Shown: positions 1-6,392, numbered from the stretch's first letter. The stretch: DNA of 6,907 nucleotides from Desulfocapsaceae bacterium (GCA_029934775.1 JAOZLO010000149.1:1-6907); one strand, 5' to 3'. The notes: generated by a model not told the origin, from the letters alone. Made by a program: numbers and translations.

Positions 1-317
1 ATAATTGTTGTAAGAACGCTTATTTTAGGGCCATTCTTGCTGATGGTTAACACATCACCATCTTTGAGAATTACTTCCAGTATAGATTTGCCATTGACTA
101 AAGTACCATTCGTACTGTGGTCAACGGCCATAAACCGATTACCTTCCCTTCGGATATCGACATGTTTGCGTGATATGGTATTCATATCTTTTGGGAAGCA
201 GACATGGCATTCGGGATGTCTGCCGATCTCAATCACGGGGTCGAAAAATTCCTGTATTGTTCCTTTTAAAGGCCCTTCTATGTGGATTATTTCTACTTTT
301 ATCGCGGGAGGTTTCAT
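1..317 (-). CDS. FHA-domain protein, C-terminally truncated by window edge
   Basis: The first 105 codons of a gene that runs off the left edge. The translation shows a forkhead-associated domain over about residues 28-105: the GR pair (G32-R33), the S-x-x-H phosphothreonine-binding motif (S49-R50-K51-H52), then the S-T-N-G-T turn (68-72) and N75-G76. These are the residues that contact phosphothreonine peptides in FHA domains, so a working phospho-reader is expected. There is no signal peptide or membrane segment in the visible part, so a cytoplasmic location is likely. The ATG at 315-317 is the only ATG after an in-frame upstream stop; no strong Shine-Dalgarno precedes it. The gene is divergent from the phosphatase/kinase operon and is a plausible target or scaffold for that kinase (inference). 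What follows the FHA domain is outside the window, so the full protein could carry another domain. Confidence 0.9.
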   Translation of the reverse strand, partial: MKPPAIKVEIIHIEGPLKGTIQEFFDPVIEIGRHPECHVCFPKDMNTISRKHVDIRREGNRFMAVDHSTNGTLVNGKSILEVILKDGDVLTISKNGPKISVLTTI

Positions 318-396
318 CTGGGAATGTTTACATGTAAAGTGATATTGTTGAATTCAGGTACTATACACAGGCGAACAATTTCATGATTATTATTAA

Positions 397-405
397 ATTC
401 ATACT
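397..405 (+). repeat. Left copy of 9-bp direct repeat (probable target-site duplication)
   Basis: ATTCATACT immediately left of the left inverted repeat, identical to 534-542. Identity stops exactly at the element boundary on both sides, as expected of a target-site duplication. Confidence 0.68.
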
Positions 406-421
406 CAGTAATGTCCGGTTA
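406..421 (+). repeat. Left terminal inverted repeat of the MITE-like element
   Basis: CAGTAATGTCCGGTTA, the outermost 16 bp on the left. It pairs with 518-533 at 14 of 16 positions; the two differences are at the sixth and eighth bases. Confidence 0.7.
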
Positions 422-517
422 GAAAATTGAATACGAAAATGTTAAGAGGTAAGCGTAGACTCCGAAATTTACAGGATGACGCTTCAGAAACAATTCACAA
501 ACCCTCTTGCAAGTCCT

Positions 518-533
518 TAACCGGAAACTACTG
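518..533 (-). repeat. Right terminal inverted repeat of the MITE-like element
   Basis: Read on the minus strand it is CAGTAGTTTCCGGTTA, the partner of 406-421. Its outer end directly abuts the right copy of the 9-bp direct repeat. Confidence 0.7.
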
Positions 534-542
534 ATTCATACT
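534..542 (+). repeat. Right copy of 9-bp direct repeat (probable target-site duplication)
   Basis: ATTCATACT immediately right of the right inverted repeat, identical to 397-405. The perfect match suggests an insertion that is not very old, although the inverted repeats themselves have two differences. Confidence 0.68.
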
Positions 543-555
543 ATAACAAAATGTA

Positions 556-583
556 TTGATTCAAAAGGTTTTTTTCGTTAATC
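556..583 (+). promoter_or_regulatory. Weak candidate sigma70-type promoter for the PP2C-kinase operon
   Basis: TTGATT (556-561) and TTAATC (578-583), separated by 16 bp, are a loose match to -35 and -10 boxes, about 45 bp before the phosphatase start. The spacer includes a T-run. AT-rich DNA gives such matches by chance, and the real promoter could lie elsewhere, including inside the inserted element. Confidence 0.2.
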
Positions 584-619
584 TCTAATCTGGTTTCTAA
601 GCTTTTCACATCCTTTTCT

Positions 620-623
620 GGAG
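620..623 (+). promoter_or_regulatory. Shine-Dalgarno that fixes the GTG start of the phosphatase
   Basis: GGAG five bases before the GTG at 629. The next in-frame ATG (662-664, residue 12) would leave little sequence ahead of the conserved R-x-x-N-E-D motif and has no comparable site, so the GTG start is preferred. Confidence 0.6.
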
Positions 624-628
624 TCAGC

Positions 629-1369
629 GTGCAAAGCATATCTCAAATACAGGCTTTCGGTATGACCGATACAGGGTTGAGACGTTCACTGAACGAGGAT
701 GCCCTGCTCATTGATACGTCGTGCTGCTGTTTTGTTGTATCCGACGGGGTTGGAGGAGCAGCTGCGGGAGAAATCGCAAGTCAAATATTTATCACTGCTG
801 TTTCCAAGATCATCAATACTGCTCAAGCACTCTCGGATCAAAAAGCAATTTCTGCTATCAAGGAAACATTTCTGCAGGCGAATTCCAATATCATCGAATA
901 TGCAGGCCAGAATCCAGAGAATAAGGGAATGGCGTGCACAGCCGAGTTACTTGTAATAACCAGTGGTGGTTTTGTTCTTGGCCATGTTGGCGATAGCCGA
1001 ACTTATAGATACAGACGAAACAGTCTGATCCGGTTAACCAGTGATCACTCGCTTGTACAACAGCAGATTGAACTCGGTGTAATCACGGAAGAAGAAGCAA
1101 AAAAATATCGTTATCGCAATGTAATTCTGCGGGCAGTCGGTACTGAAGATAGTATTGATGTGGACCTTATTCGTGGCAAAGCTAAATCGGGAGATATTTT
1201 TATGCTCTGTTCCGACGGCCTGACAGATATGGTGGCAGAAACTGATATTGCAGTATGCTTAGGGCGTAATATCAGCCTTGAGGAGAAGGTGTCTTTTCTG
1301 GTTGATCTTGCCAATCAGGCAGGTGGCCGAGACAATATAACGGTTATACTGGTGGTAATTGGTCAATGA
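629..1369 (+). CDS. PP2C-family serine/threonine protein phosphatase (Stp/PrpC type)
   Basis: A cytoplasmic metal-dependent phosphatase that would remove phosphate from Ser/Thr residues, most likely reversing the kinase encoded two genes downstream. At 246 residues it is the usual size of a stand-alone bacterial PP2C. All core motifs are visible in order: R-x-x-N-E-D (19-24), S-D-G-V-G-G with metal ligand D39 (38-43), H-V-G-D-S-R with D122 (119-124), T-S-D-H-S-L (137-142), C-S-D-G-L-T-D with D196 (194-200) and G-G-R-D-N-I-T with D235 (232-238). It should therefore be active. Two spots differ from the common form: G-M-A-C-T-A (100-105) where many have M-G-T-T, and Y-R-Y-R-N-V (160-165) where many have H-P-x-R-N. 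The start is GTG, supported by GGAG at 620-623 five bases upstream. Its stop overlaps the next start (ATGA). Confidence 0.96.
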   Translation: MQSISQIQAFGMTDTGLRRSLNEDALLIDTSCCCFVVSDGVGGAAAGEIASQIFITAVSKIINTAQALSDQKAISAIKETFLQANSNIIEYAGQNPENKGMACTAELLVITSGGFVLGHVGDSRTYRYRRNSLIRLTSDHSLVQQQIELGVITEEEAKKYRYRNVILRAVGTEDSIDVDLIRGKAKSGDIFMLCSDGLTDMVAETDIAVCLGRNISLEEKVSFLVDLANQAGGRDNITVILVVIGQ

Positions 1370-2325
1370 TATTCGCACGCCTGTTTATTGCAATAGTATT
1401 GATGGTCTGCCATTTATCTTTGGCAGTTGCAGGTGATGTGAAAGTCGACTGGCAGGAGCGTATTTCGGCGCCTGTGGTTGAAGTTGCCTATAAGGTGAAC
1501 AAGTGGATGAGCAGTTCTGGTATTGTTGTCGATCAATCAACATTGAGGGACCGGGGGATTAGAATTGTTGGAACCGGGGGAGAAGAAAACCGTGGTGAGA
1601 AGTGGCTTGTTGAGCTGACCCCTCAATCATCACTTGGAACAGAGGTAGTGATAAAAATGGAGGGAGCTGACACCGCCCGGGAGCGGGTAAATATGCTCGT
1701 TGAAGTGCTTCAAAGCGGGGAAACCGGGAAAGATAGGTTTATCGGTGAAGGCGGCAATGTGATACCGGAGCCGATTCTCAACCAGATTGGCAATGTTGCC
1801 TGTATCCATGTGCAGACTAAATCAAAATCGATTCAGTTTACCGGTTTTTTTATCGATGATGAGGGACTGGTTCTCTGTACCGCCCACGACCTGTTGGAGC
1901 ATGAACATGTGAAAATCATGTCAAATACAGGGATTTTCTATGAGGGAGATGTGATTAAAGCGGACTTTGATAAGGACCTGGCTTTAATTAAAGTAAATGC
2001 GACCAAGGAAGAGATAGTCAATATAACCGATGGGAGAAATTTACTCGGAATGGGAGAGACACTGTTTTCAATTGGTTGTCCTGTCAATTTGCGAGGGACA
2101 ATACAGAGTGGCTATATCAATGGCCCCCTCAGGAAAGTGAACAATGAGGTGCTCTGGCAGGTACAGATGAAAATTCAACCGGGCAGTAGTGGCAGCCCCG
2201 TGTTTGACAAAAGTGGTACATTTGTGGCGGTTGTCAAAGGGCGTCACAGAGAAGCCAGGGACATAGGTTTTCTCATTCCACTGGAAGTTGTAGTTGAATT
2301 TCTAAAGGATTATTTTTCTTTATGA
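1366..2325 (+). CDS. Secreted trypsin-like (HtrA/S1C-like) serine protease without PDZ domain
   Basis: 319 residues. An N-terminal hydrophobic stretch (residues 5-22, ending A-V-A-G) is a probable Sec signal peptide, so the enzyme should act in the periplasm. Residues about 25-115 are a small region I cannot assign. The chymotrypsin-fold protease domain spans about 135-319 with a complete triad: H174 in T-A-H-D, D204 in D-x-D-K-D-L-A-L, and S275 in G-S-S-G-S-P. The G-S-S-G-S-P and D-L-A-L motifs resemble the DegP/DegS group, but the protein ends right after the protease domain with no PDZ domain, so substrate recognition must differ, perhaps through the N-terminal region. The start ATG overlaps the phosphatase stop by 4 bp and the stop overlaps the kinase start by 4 bp, so the three are probably translationally coupled. 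A membrane-tethered form, with an uncleaved N-terminal anchor, is possible. Confidence 0.9.
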   Translation: MIFARLFIAIVLMVCHLSLAVAGDVKVDWQERISAPVVEVAYKVNKWMSSSGIVVDQSTLRDRGIRIVGTGGEENRGEKWLVELTPQSSLGTEVVIKMEGADTARERVNMLVEVLQSGETGKDRFIGEGGNVIPEPILNQIGNVACIHVQTKSKSIQFTGFFIDDEGLVLCTAHDLLEHEHVKIMSNTGIFYEGDVIKADFDKDLALIKVNATKEEIVNITDGRNLLGMGETLFSIGCPVNLRGTIQSGYINGPLRKVNNEVLWQVQMKIQPGSSGSPVFDKSGTFVAVVKGRHREARDIGFLIPLEVVVEFLKDYFSL

Positions 2326-3830
2326 ATTATGGCAGATACCAGGTAGTTTCAGAAATTGGGCGTGGATCAATGGGAGTGGTGTATAAAGCCCATGATCCGC
2401 AGATCGACAGGCTTGTGGCCTTAAAGGTCTTAAGGCAGGACCGTGTTTCATCAGAAGACTATGTCAAGCGATTCCTCAAAGAAGCGACAGCAGTTGGCCG
2501 TCTCTCCCATCGTGGTATTGTCACTGTTTTTGATATCGGCCAGGATCATGGTACCATCTATATTGCTATGGAACTTCTGGAGGGTACACCTCTGGATGAA
2601 CTGATAAAACTGCAGAAAATAAATTTTGATCTCATTGTCAGAATCGGTAAAGATGTCGCCGAGGCACTTCATTATGCCCATCAAAAAGGTATTGTTCATC
2701 GAGATATTAAACCTGCAAATATAATCTGCTTAGAGAATGGTGAAGTCAAAGTTACAGATTTTGGTATAGCTCATATCGAAGATCCTGATGGACAGCAGAT
2801 GACCCAGGCAGGAGAAATACTTGGTACACCTGTGTATATGAGTCCTGAACAGGTGCTGGGACAACCGGTTGATGGTCGCTCGGACATATATTCGCTTGGA
2901 GTTATTCTCTATGAATTGACAACTGGTCAGCGTCCGTTCAAGGCAGGAAATCTTGCAGCCCTGTTCAAGGCAATAACCAGTGACTCTGTTGACAAGCCGA
3001 CTTTGATTGATCCAGAAATATCTGAGAAGTTTTCAGCACTGATTATGAGGGCAATGGCTCGTGATCCTGCAGACAGACAGTCAAGCGGACAAAAACTGGT
3101 TGGTGAAATTGCCGATGCGAGGACTGCTGAAGAACCAATTCCGATACAACCTGGATCTGCCGATGCATCCGGTAAAGCCTGGATGTTTGCTGTTCTGGGG
3201 TTGTTTTTGTGTGCAGGGGTTGGAGCCTTATACTACTTTGACTATTTCCCAGATGTTGGCACTATTATAAAAAAGTACACTCTTCCTGAGGCAATTATCG
3301 TAGATGACCCAGAACAAGAGGAGAAGATTGATCTAAGAGAAGATACCCGCCCTATAGTAGCTCCAGTAGATCAACCTACTGGGATGATTGAATATATTAT
3401 ATTGACAAAAGAGAAGAAAAAAATCAGTATTGAAAGTATCGACACCATAATCAAGCCTGTGAAACCTGAAGAGTCGGTCACTGATATTTTTTTAAATCCT
3501 GCGTTTACTCCACAAGAACCTTTTGAGGACTCCAACTTTCAACAATCAAGTCTGAAAACTGACGATCTTGCTGAAAGAAATGCAGATTCTCTTCCATCCG
3601 CTGAAGAGTCGGTACAATTAATGACACTATTAAACATGAATAGTCGTCCCAAAGGTGCAAGTATTTATATAGATGGCGATTATATAGGTAAAACTCCTTT
3701 TGAGTTTGAGGTGAGTGCTGTTAAACATGAATTGATGCTTCAATTGCAGGGGCATGGTGATTGGAAGGCACAACTTGATTTGAGTAAAGGCGGGAAGGTG
3801 CCGCTTTCCATACGTTTGTTACCGGAATAG
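2322..3830 (+). CDS. Transmembrane Ser/Thr protein kinase (Hanks type) with periplasmic PEGA domain
   Basis: 502 residues. The kinase domain fills about residues 6-268: glycine loop G-R-G-S-M-G-V-V (13-20), K35 in A-L-K-V-L, E54, catalytic H-R-D (126-128) with N133, D-F-G (146-148), G-T-P (168-170) and S-P-E (174-176). All catalytic residues are present. T161 and T169 in the activation segment are candidate autophosphorylation sites. A single membrane segment (about 286-306) follows, then a Pro/Asp/Glu-rich linker (about 307-432) and a C-terminal PEGA domain (about 438-500) with the signature I-D-G-D-Y-I-G-K-T-P (448-457). The kinase should face the cytoplasm and the PEGA domain the periplasm, giving a sensor layout like PknB but with PEGA in place of PASTA repeats. 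The start overlaps the protease stop (ATGA); AAAGGA at 2304-2309 is a rather distant Shine-Dalgarno. Likely counterpart of the upstream phosphatase. Confidence 0.96.
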   Translation: MNYGRYQVVSEIGRGSMGVVYKAHDPQIDRLVALKVLRQDRVSSEDYVKRFLKEATAVGRLSHRGIVTVFDIGQDHGTIYIAMELLEGTPLDELIKLQKINFDLIVRIGKDVAEALHYAHQKGIVHRDIKPANIICLENGEVKVTDFGIAHIEDPDGQQMTQAGEILGTPVYMSPEQVLGQPVDGRSDIYSLGVILYELTTGQRPFKAGNLAALFKAITSDSVDKPTLIDPEISEKFSALIMRAMARDPADRQSSGQKLVGEIADARTAEEPIPIQPGSADASGKAWMFAVLGLFLCAGVGALYYFDYFPDVGTIIKKYTLPEAIIVDDPEQEEKIDLREDTRPIVAPVDQPTGMIEYIILTKEKKKISIESIDTIIKPVKPEESVTDIFLNPAFTPQEPFEDSNFQQSSLKTDDLAERNADSLPSAEESVQLMTLLNMNSRPKGASIYIDGDYIGKTPFEFEVSAVKHELMLQLQGHGDWKAQLDLSKGGKVPLSIRLLPE

Positions 3831-3867
3831 TTAGTGGCCAGATTAATTTTTGGATTAAATAAAAGCT

Positions 3868-3872
3868 GGGAG
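3868..3872 (+). promoter_or_regulatory. Shine-Dalgarno for the thioredoxin/TPR/CsgG gene
   Basis: GGGAG six bases before the ATG at 3879. This is the only non-overlapping junction in the operon (48-bp gap), so this gene is translated from its own site and is not coupled to the kinase. Confidence 0.7.
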
Positions 3873-3878
3873 TAACAT

Positions 3879-5852
3879 ATGAAAATTATTGTCAGAGTCA
3901 TGATTTGTTTAACTCTATTTGCAACTATCGTTATCAGTAGTGGTGTGGCTGTAGTATCTGCTCAGTTAGAACCGGGAGACGAAGCGCCACATTTTGTGCT
4001 TGAAGATGTGTACGGACGTTCACATAAGTTGTCATCAATGAGAGATAATTCATTGATTATTATTTATTTCTTTGACACCAGTTCGCAGTCCAGCCAGGAA
4101 GGATTGTTAAGCCTGAATAAATTAATCAGCGAATTTCCTGCAGCAGATCTTTTGATATGGGGCATCACTAAATCGCCCAAAAACAAGGTTTCGGATTTTA
4201 TTGTTGAGCATGATGCCGGTTTTCCCGTGATGATCGATAATAAAGATGTCAGCCTGAAATACGATGCGGAATTTATTCTTCCGACGATCTATATCCTTGG
4301 ACCTGAATTGAAAATCATAGATTATTTTCAGGGAGTTGGGCAAACAACTGAGAAAATGCTTCTGGCCCTTGCCGAAAGAGAATTACAACGGGATGAAGTA
4401 CCTGTAGCACTTGCACTTGCTAAAGATATACAGGAGAAGAACCCTGATAATTTTAAGGCGAAAACATTATATGGGTATGCAGCACTCAAAGTGGACAAGA
4501 AAGAAGAAGCAAAAGATATCTTCATGGATCTGGCTGGTCAGTCGGGTGAAGCGAAGGTTGCCGGAATGGAGGGACTGGTCAAAATGAATTTTGACCAAGG
4601 TAAGCCCACCCAGGCATTGGAAATAGCAGAGGCTATTGAAAAGGAGGCTCCCGAGCGCGGTTATGTAAACGTTCTTAAAGGTGATTATCTCTACAGTCAG
4701 AATAATGAAGAGGCGGCCAGAGAGGAATATGAAAAAGCTGTAGCAAAAAATGATGGCATATCTTTTCAGAAAGCCTATGCCCATAATCAATACGGCAGGC
4801 TGCAGGCAAATCTCGGGAACTATGATCAGGCTCGGATCCATTATGACCAGGCAATAAATTTTGATCCGCATAATCTGGTGGCAATGTCCAATAAAGGTGT
4901 TACATACCAGAAGGAAGGAGAACTTGAAAAAGCTCTTGCCGCCTTTCAGGACGCAATGAAAGTGAATAAAAACGATGCTTATTCGGAGATTTTGGCTCGT
5001 AAAACCCAGCAGATGATAAGTCTGCAAAAAAATATTGCAGAAAAAGAGCGAGTTGACAGGTTAGTCAAAGAACTTGCCGACAGGTTCCGCAAACAGTCAA
5101 AACCATTTCCATTTTTAAACAGGAAGGATAGCTGGACATCCAGGCCAATGATAGTAACTTTCGTTGATTTCCAGGAAAAAGGCGGGCTTGCTGCCCGAGA
5201 CGGGATTTCCAGTGTAATGACTGCACAGCTCACTGAGTTGCTCAACCAGTCTGGGAGAGTCCAGGTTGTGGAGAGGATTATTATGGATCGCCTTCTTGAG
5301 GAGTTAAATCTGGGCACTTCAGATCTTGCAGACCCCCAGACTGCTTTAAAGCTTGGCAGGATCCTGGCAGCCAAAATTGTAACAACCGGATCGTTACTCC
5401 ATTTGCCGGATGCATCTTTACTGAGCCTTCGACTGATAGATTCAGAGACGACTGCAATTCCAAAGGTTTTGACCCGTAAACTTGCTCCAGGTGGTATGAA
5501 TCTTGATGAAGAAATGCAATACATTAACAGGGAGATGTTAAAAGCTGTCATCGGTAAATATCCTCTCAGGGGATTTATTGTGCAGGCAGCAGGTGATGAG
5601 GCAATAATTAATCTTGGTTCGAGTCAGGGAGTTGTTTTAGGGACACTCTTTGAGGTAATTGAGGATGGAAAGCCTATAAAGTATAAAGGGAAGGTTATGA
5701 AGGGACTGCCGGCTCAAATTGGTAAAATTGAGGTTGTTCGGGTTGAACCCGATATGTGTTCGGTCAGAATTGTTGAGCAGAACAGACCACTGCAGACTGA
5801 TGATAAAATTCAGGAAATGGCAGGCGTTCCCACCGGAGCGGGGAGTGGATGA
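3879..5852 (+). CDS. Secreted multidomain protein: Cys-less thioredoxin-like, TPR, CsgG-like and FlgT-C-like domains
   Basis: 657 residues. The signal peptide (about 1-28, cleavage likely after V-S-A) predicts a periplasmic protein. Residues about 31-165 resemble the AhpC/TlpA thioredoxin fold (P-G-D-E-A-P-x-F near 32-39, cis-Pro-like L-P-T at 134-136), but the active-site segment reads F-F-D-T-S-S-Q-S-S-Q (64-73) with no cysteine. The only cysteines in the protein are C10 and C627, so it cannot do CxxC redox chemistry. TPR-like helices cover about 168-370, clearest at 262-291, 299-329 and 333-363. A charged helix (380-405) leads to a CsgG-like domain (about 421-535) with V-E-R (464-466), L-E-E-L-N-L-G-T-S-D-L (473-483) and L-G-R-I-L-A-A (492-498). 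Residues about 560-647 resemble the FlgT C-terminal domain (G-S-S-Q-G-V-V-L-G-T-L-F, 580-591). A scaffold role at the outer membrane is an inference. Confidence 0.85.
   Translation: MKIIVRVMICLTLFATIVISSGVAVVSAQLEPGDEAPHFVLEDVYGRSHKLSSMRDNSLIIIYFFDTSSQSSQEGLLSLNKLISEFPAADLLIWGITKSPKNKVSDFIVEHDAGFPVMIDNKDVSLKYDAEFILPTIYILGPELKIIDYFQGVGQTTEKMLLALAERELQRDEVPVALALAKDIQEKNPDNFKAKTLYGYAALKVDKKEEAKDIFMDLAGQSGEAKVAGMEGLVKMNFDQGKPTQALEIAEAIEKEAPERGYVNVLKGDYLYSQNNEEAAREEYEKAVAKNDGISFQKAYAHNQYGRLQANLGNYDQARIHYDQAINFDPHNLVAMSNKGVTYQKEGELEKALAAFQDAMKVNKNDAYSEILARKTQQMISLQKNIAEKERVDRLVKELADRFRKQSKPFPFLNRKDSWTSRPMIVTFVDFQEKGGLAARDGISSVMTAQLTELLNQSGRVQVVERIIMDRLLEELNLGTSDLADPQTALKLGRILAAKIVTTGSLLHLPDASLLSLRLIDSETTAIPKVLTRKLAPGGMNLDEEMQYINREMLKAVIGKYPLRGFIVQAAGDEAIINLGSSQGVVLGTLFEVIEDGKPIKYKGKVMKGLPAQIGKIEVVRVEPDMCSVRIVEQNRPLQTDDKIQEMAGVPTGAGSG
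5840..5845 (+). promoter_or_regulatory. Shine-Dalgarno bearing on the lipoprotein's two adjacent start codons
   Basis: GGGGAG lies 3 bases before the ATG at 5849 and 6 before the ATG at 5852. The second is the more usual spacing. The site lies inside the last codons of the preceding gene. Confidence 0.5.
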
Positions 5853-6358
5853 TGAGAGATGGTCTAAAAGTTATTCTGATTTTTCTGCTGCTGTTATTAT
5901 CTTCCTGTGCAGAAGAGCACACACCTTATATTCCTGTTGAATACGGGATTGGCTCCATTGTGGCGGTCTGGGACCTGGAAGACCTCAGCGTTACCAACCA
6001 CGCGCAACTTGCTGACATGCAGGAATTTCTAACTGCAAAAATCATTGAAACTTTGAAAATAAAAGGCGGATATGAACTCGTTGAACGACAGAAGCTTATC
6101 CTGGCTCTGGAGGAGCTCAGTATTGGTAGCTCCAATCTGGCAAGTGAAACAAGCCGTCTTGAAATTGGTCAGATTCTTGGCGCTCAGCTGATGGTGTTTG
6201 GTGGCTATCAACTGGTTGGTGAGCAGTTGCGGATTGACCTGCGTATGGTGGAGGTTGCGTCGGGAGTGGTTATTAAAGCAGCAGAACAGACTACAGCAGC
6301 AGCGGATATTTCGGGGTGGCTTAAAGCCGCAGAAGAAGTGGCAGCCCAATTGATGTAG
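5849..6358 (+). CDS. Short outer-membrane lipoprotein with CsgG/LpoB-like domain
   Basis: 169 residues. A lipoprotein signal ends in L-S-S-C (17-20); the residue after the cysteine is Ala, not Asp, so outer-membrane sorting by Lol is expected. The rest is one CsgG/TolB-N-like domain: I-V-A-V-W-D-L-E (38-45), then V-E-R-Q at about 78-81, L-E-E-L-S-I-G-S-S-N-L and I-G-Q-I-L-G-A-Q. The same pattern is found in the CsgG-like part of the preceding protein, so the two are probably paralogous domains. CsgG itself is about 260 residues; this protein is too short for CsgG-style membrane hairpins and is closer in size to the LpoB type, so an accessory lipoprotein is more likely than a pore. The ATG overlaps the upstream stop. 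A second ATG at 5852 sits better with GGGGAG at 5840-5845 (6-base spacing against 3), so the true product may be one residue shorter. Confidence 0.88.
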   Translation: MMRDGLKVILIFLLLLLSSCAEEHTPYIPVEYGIGSIVAVWDLEDLSVTNHAQLADMQEFLTAKIIETLKIKGGYELVERQKLILALEELSIGSSNLASETSRLEIGQILGAQLMVFGGYQLVGEQLRIDLRMVEVASGVVIKAAEQTTAAADISGWLKAAEEVAAQLM

Positions 6359-6377
6359 GGGGAGGGCTGCCCCCCCT
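6359..6377. terminator. Possible GC-rich hairpin after the operon
   Basis: The G-run at 6359-6366 can pair with the C-run at 6370-6376 around a CTG loop, with one A-C mismatch (6363 with 6373). It starts directly after the lipoprotein stop, between two convergent genes. Only a short T-run (6383-6386) follows, a few bases away, so it is not a textbook intrinsic terminator. Confidence 0.35.
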
Positions 6378-6392
6378 GTTGGTTTTCAGTGC

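Larger units (their letters stand above)
406..533. mobile_element. MITE-like element, 128 bp, with imperfect TIRs and 9-bp TSD
   Basis: The ends are imperfect inverted repeats: CAGTAATGTCCGGTTA at 406-421 and its near reverse complement at 518-533, matching at 14 of 16 positions. The element is bounded on both sides by the identical 9-mer ATTCATACT (397-405 and 534-542), as expected of a target-site duplication. Internally there are shorter inverted pairs, AAGAGG (444-449) with CCTCTT (503-508) and AAGCGT (451-456) with ACGCTT (479-484), so the whole element may fold as an extended hairpin. It has no coding capacity, which fits a non-autonomous element moved by a transposase elsewhere in the genome. 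A 9-bp duplication is seen with some IS4-group transposases, but I cannot assign the family from these ends alone. An alternative is a chromosomal regulatory palindrome, which the flanking duplication makes less likely. Confidence 0.72.
318..628. other. Divergent intergenic region between FHA gene and PP2C operon
   Basis: This 311-bp AT-rich stretch has no supportable ORF. It must hold the start signals for both divergent genes. Its middle is occupied by a small inverted-repeat element (406-533) flanked by a 9-bp direct repeat. Left of the element, about 80 bp remain for the FHA promoter; on the minus strand a TATAGT hexamer lies at 360-365 but lacks a convincing -35. Right of the element, about 86 bp remain upstream of the phosphatase start, with a weak sigma70-like candidate at 556-583. 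I see no tRNA, riboswitch or CRISPR-like structure here. Confidence 0.7.

Noticed and set aside
37..342. Plus-strand ORF of 101 residues at the left edge
   Set aside because: The opposite strand of the same stretch encodes a clear FHA domain with all phosphothreonine-binding motifs; the plus-strand product has no recognisable features.
1..3830. Type VI secretion regulatory set (PpkA/PppA/Fha)
   Set aside because: The kinase, phosphatase and FHA trio is similar in principle, but no Tss structural gene is in the window, and the protease, PEGA and CsgG content does not fit that regulon. Genes outside the window could change this.
3831..3878. Possible terminator hairpin (CCAG with CTGG) in the 48-bp gap before the TPR gene
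   Set aside because: The stem is only about 4 bp with a long AT-rich loop and no T-tract follows, so it is better read as a short operon spacer.
4467..5551. Two long minus-strand ORFs (186 and 190 codons) inside the TPR/CsgG gene
   Set aside because: They are antisense to well-supported TPR and CsgG-like coding sequence, have no recognisable domains, and no plausible ribosome-binding context was seen.
5719..5940. ORF bridging the end of the TPR/CsgG gene and the lipoprotein gene, as if from a frameshift
   Set aside because: Both flanking genes have intact ends and a lipoprotein signal begins at the overlap, so this is an out-of-frame shadow and not a broken fusion.
1..6358. An anti-phage or intracellular conflict system built on kinase, phosphatase, FHA and protease
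   Set aside because: The protease and the two downstream proteins carry export signals and the kinase has a periplasmic sensor domain, which points to envelope signalling. No nuclease, NTPase or other effector is visible.
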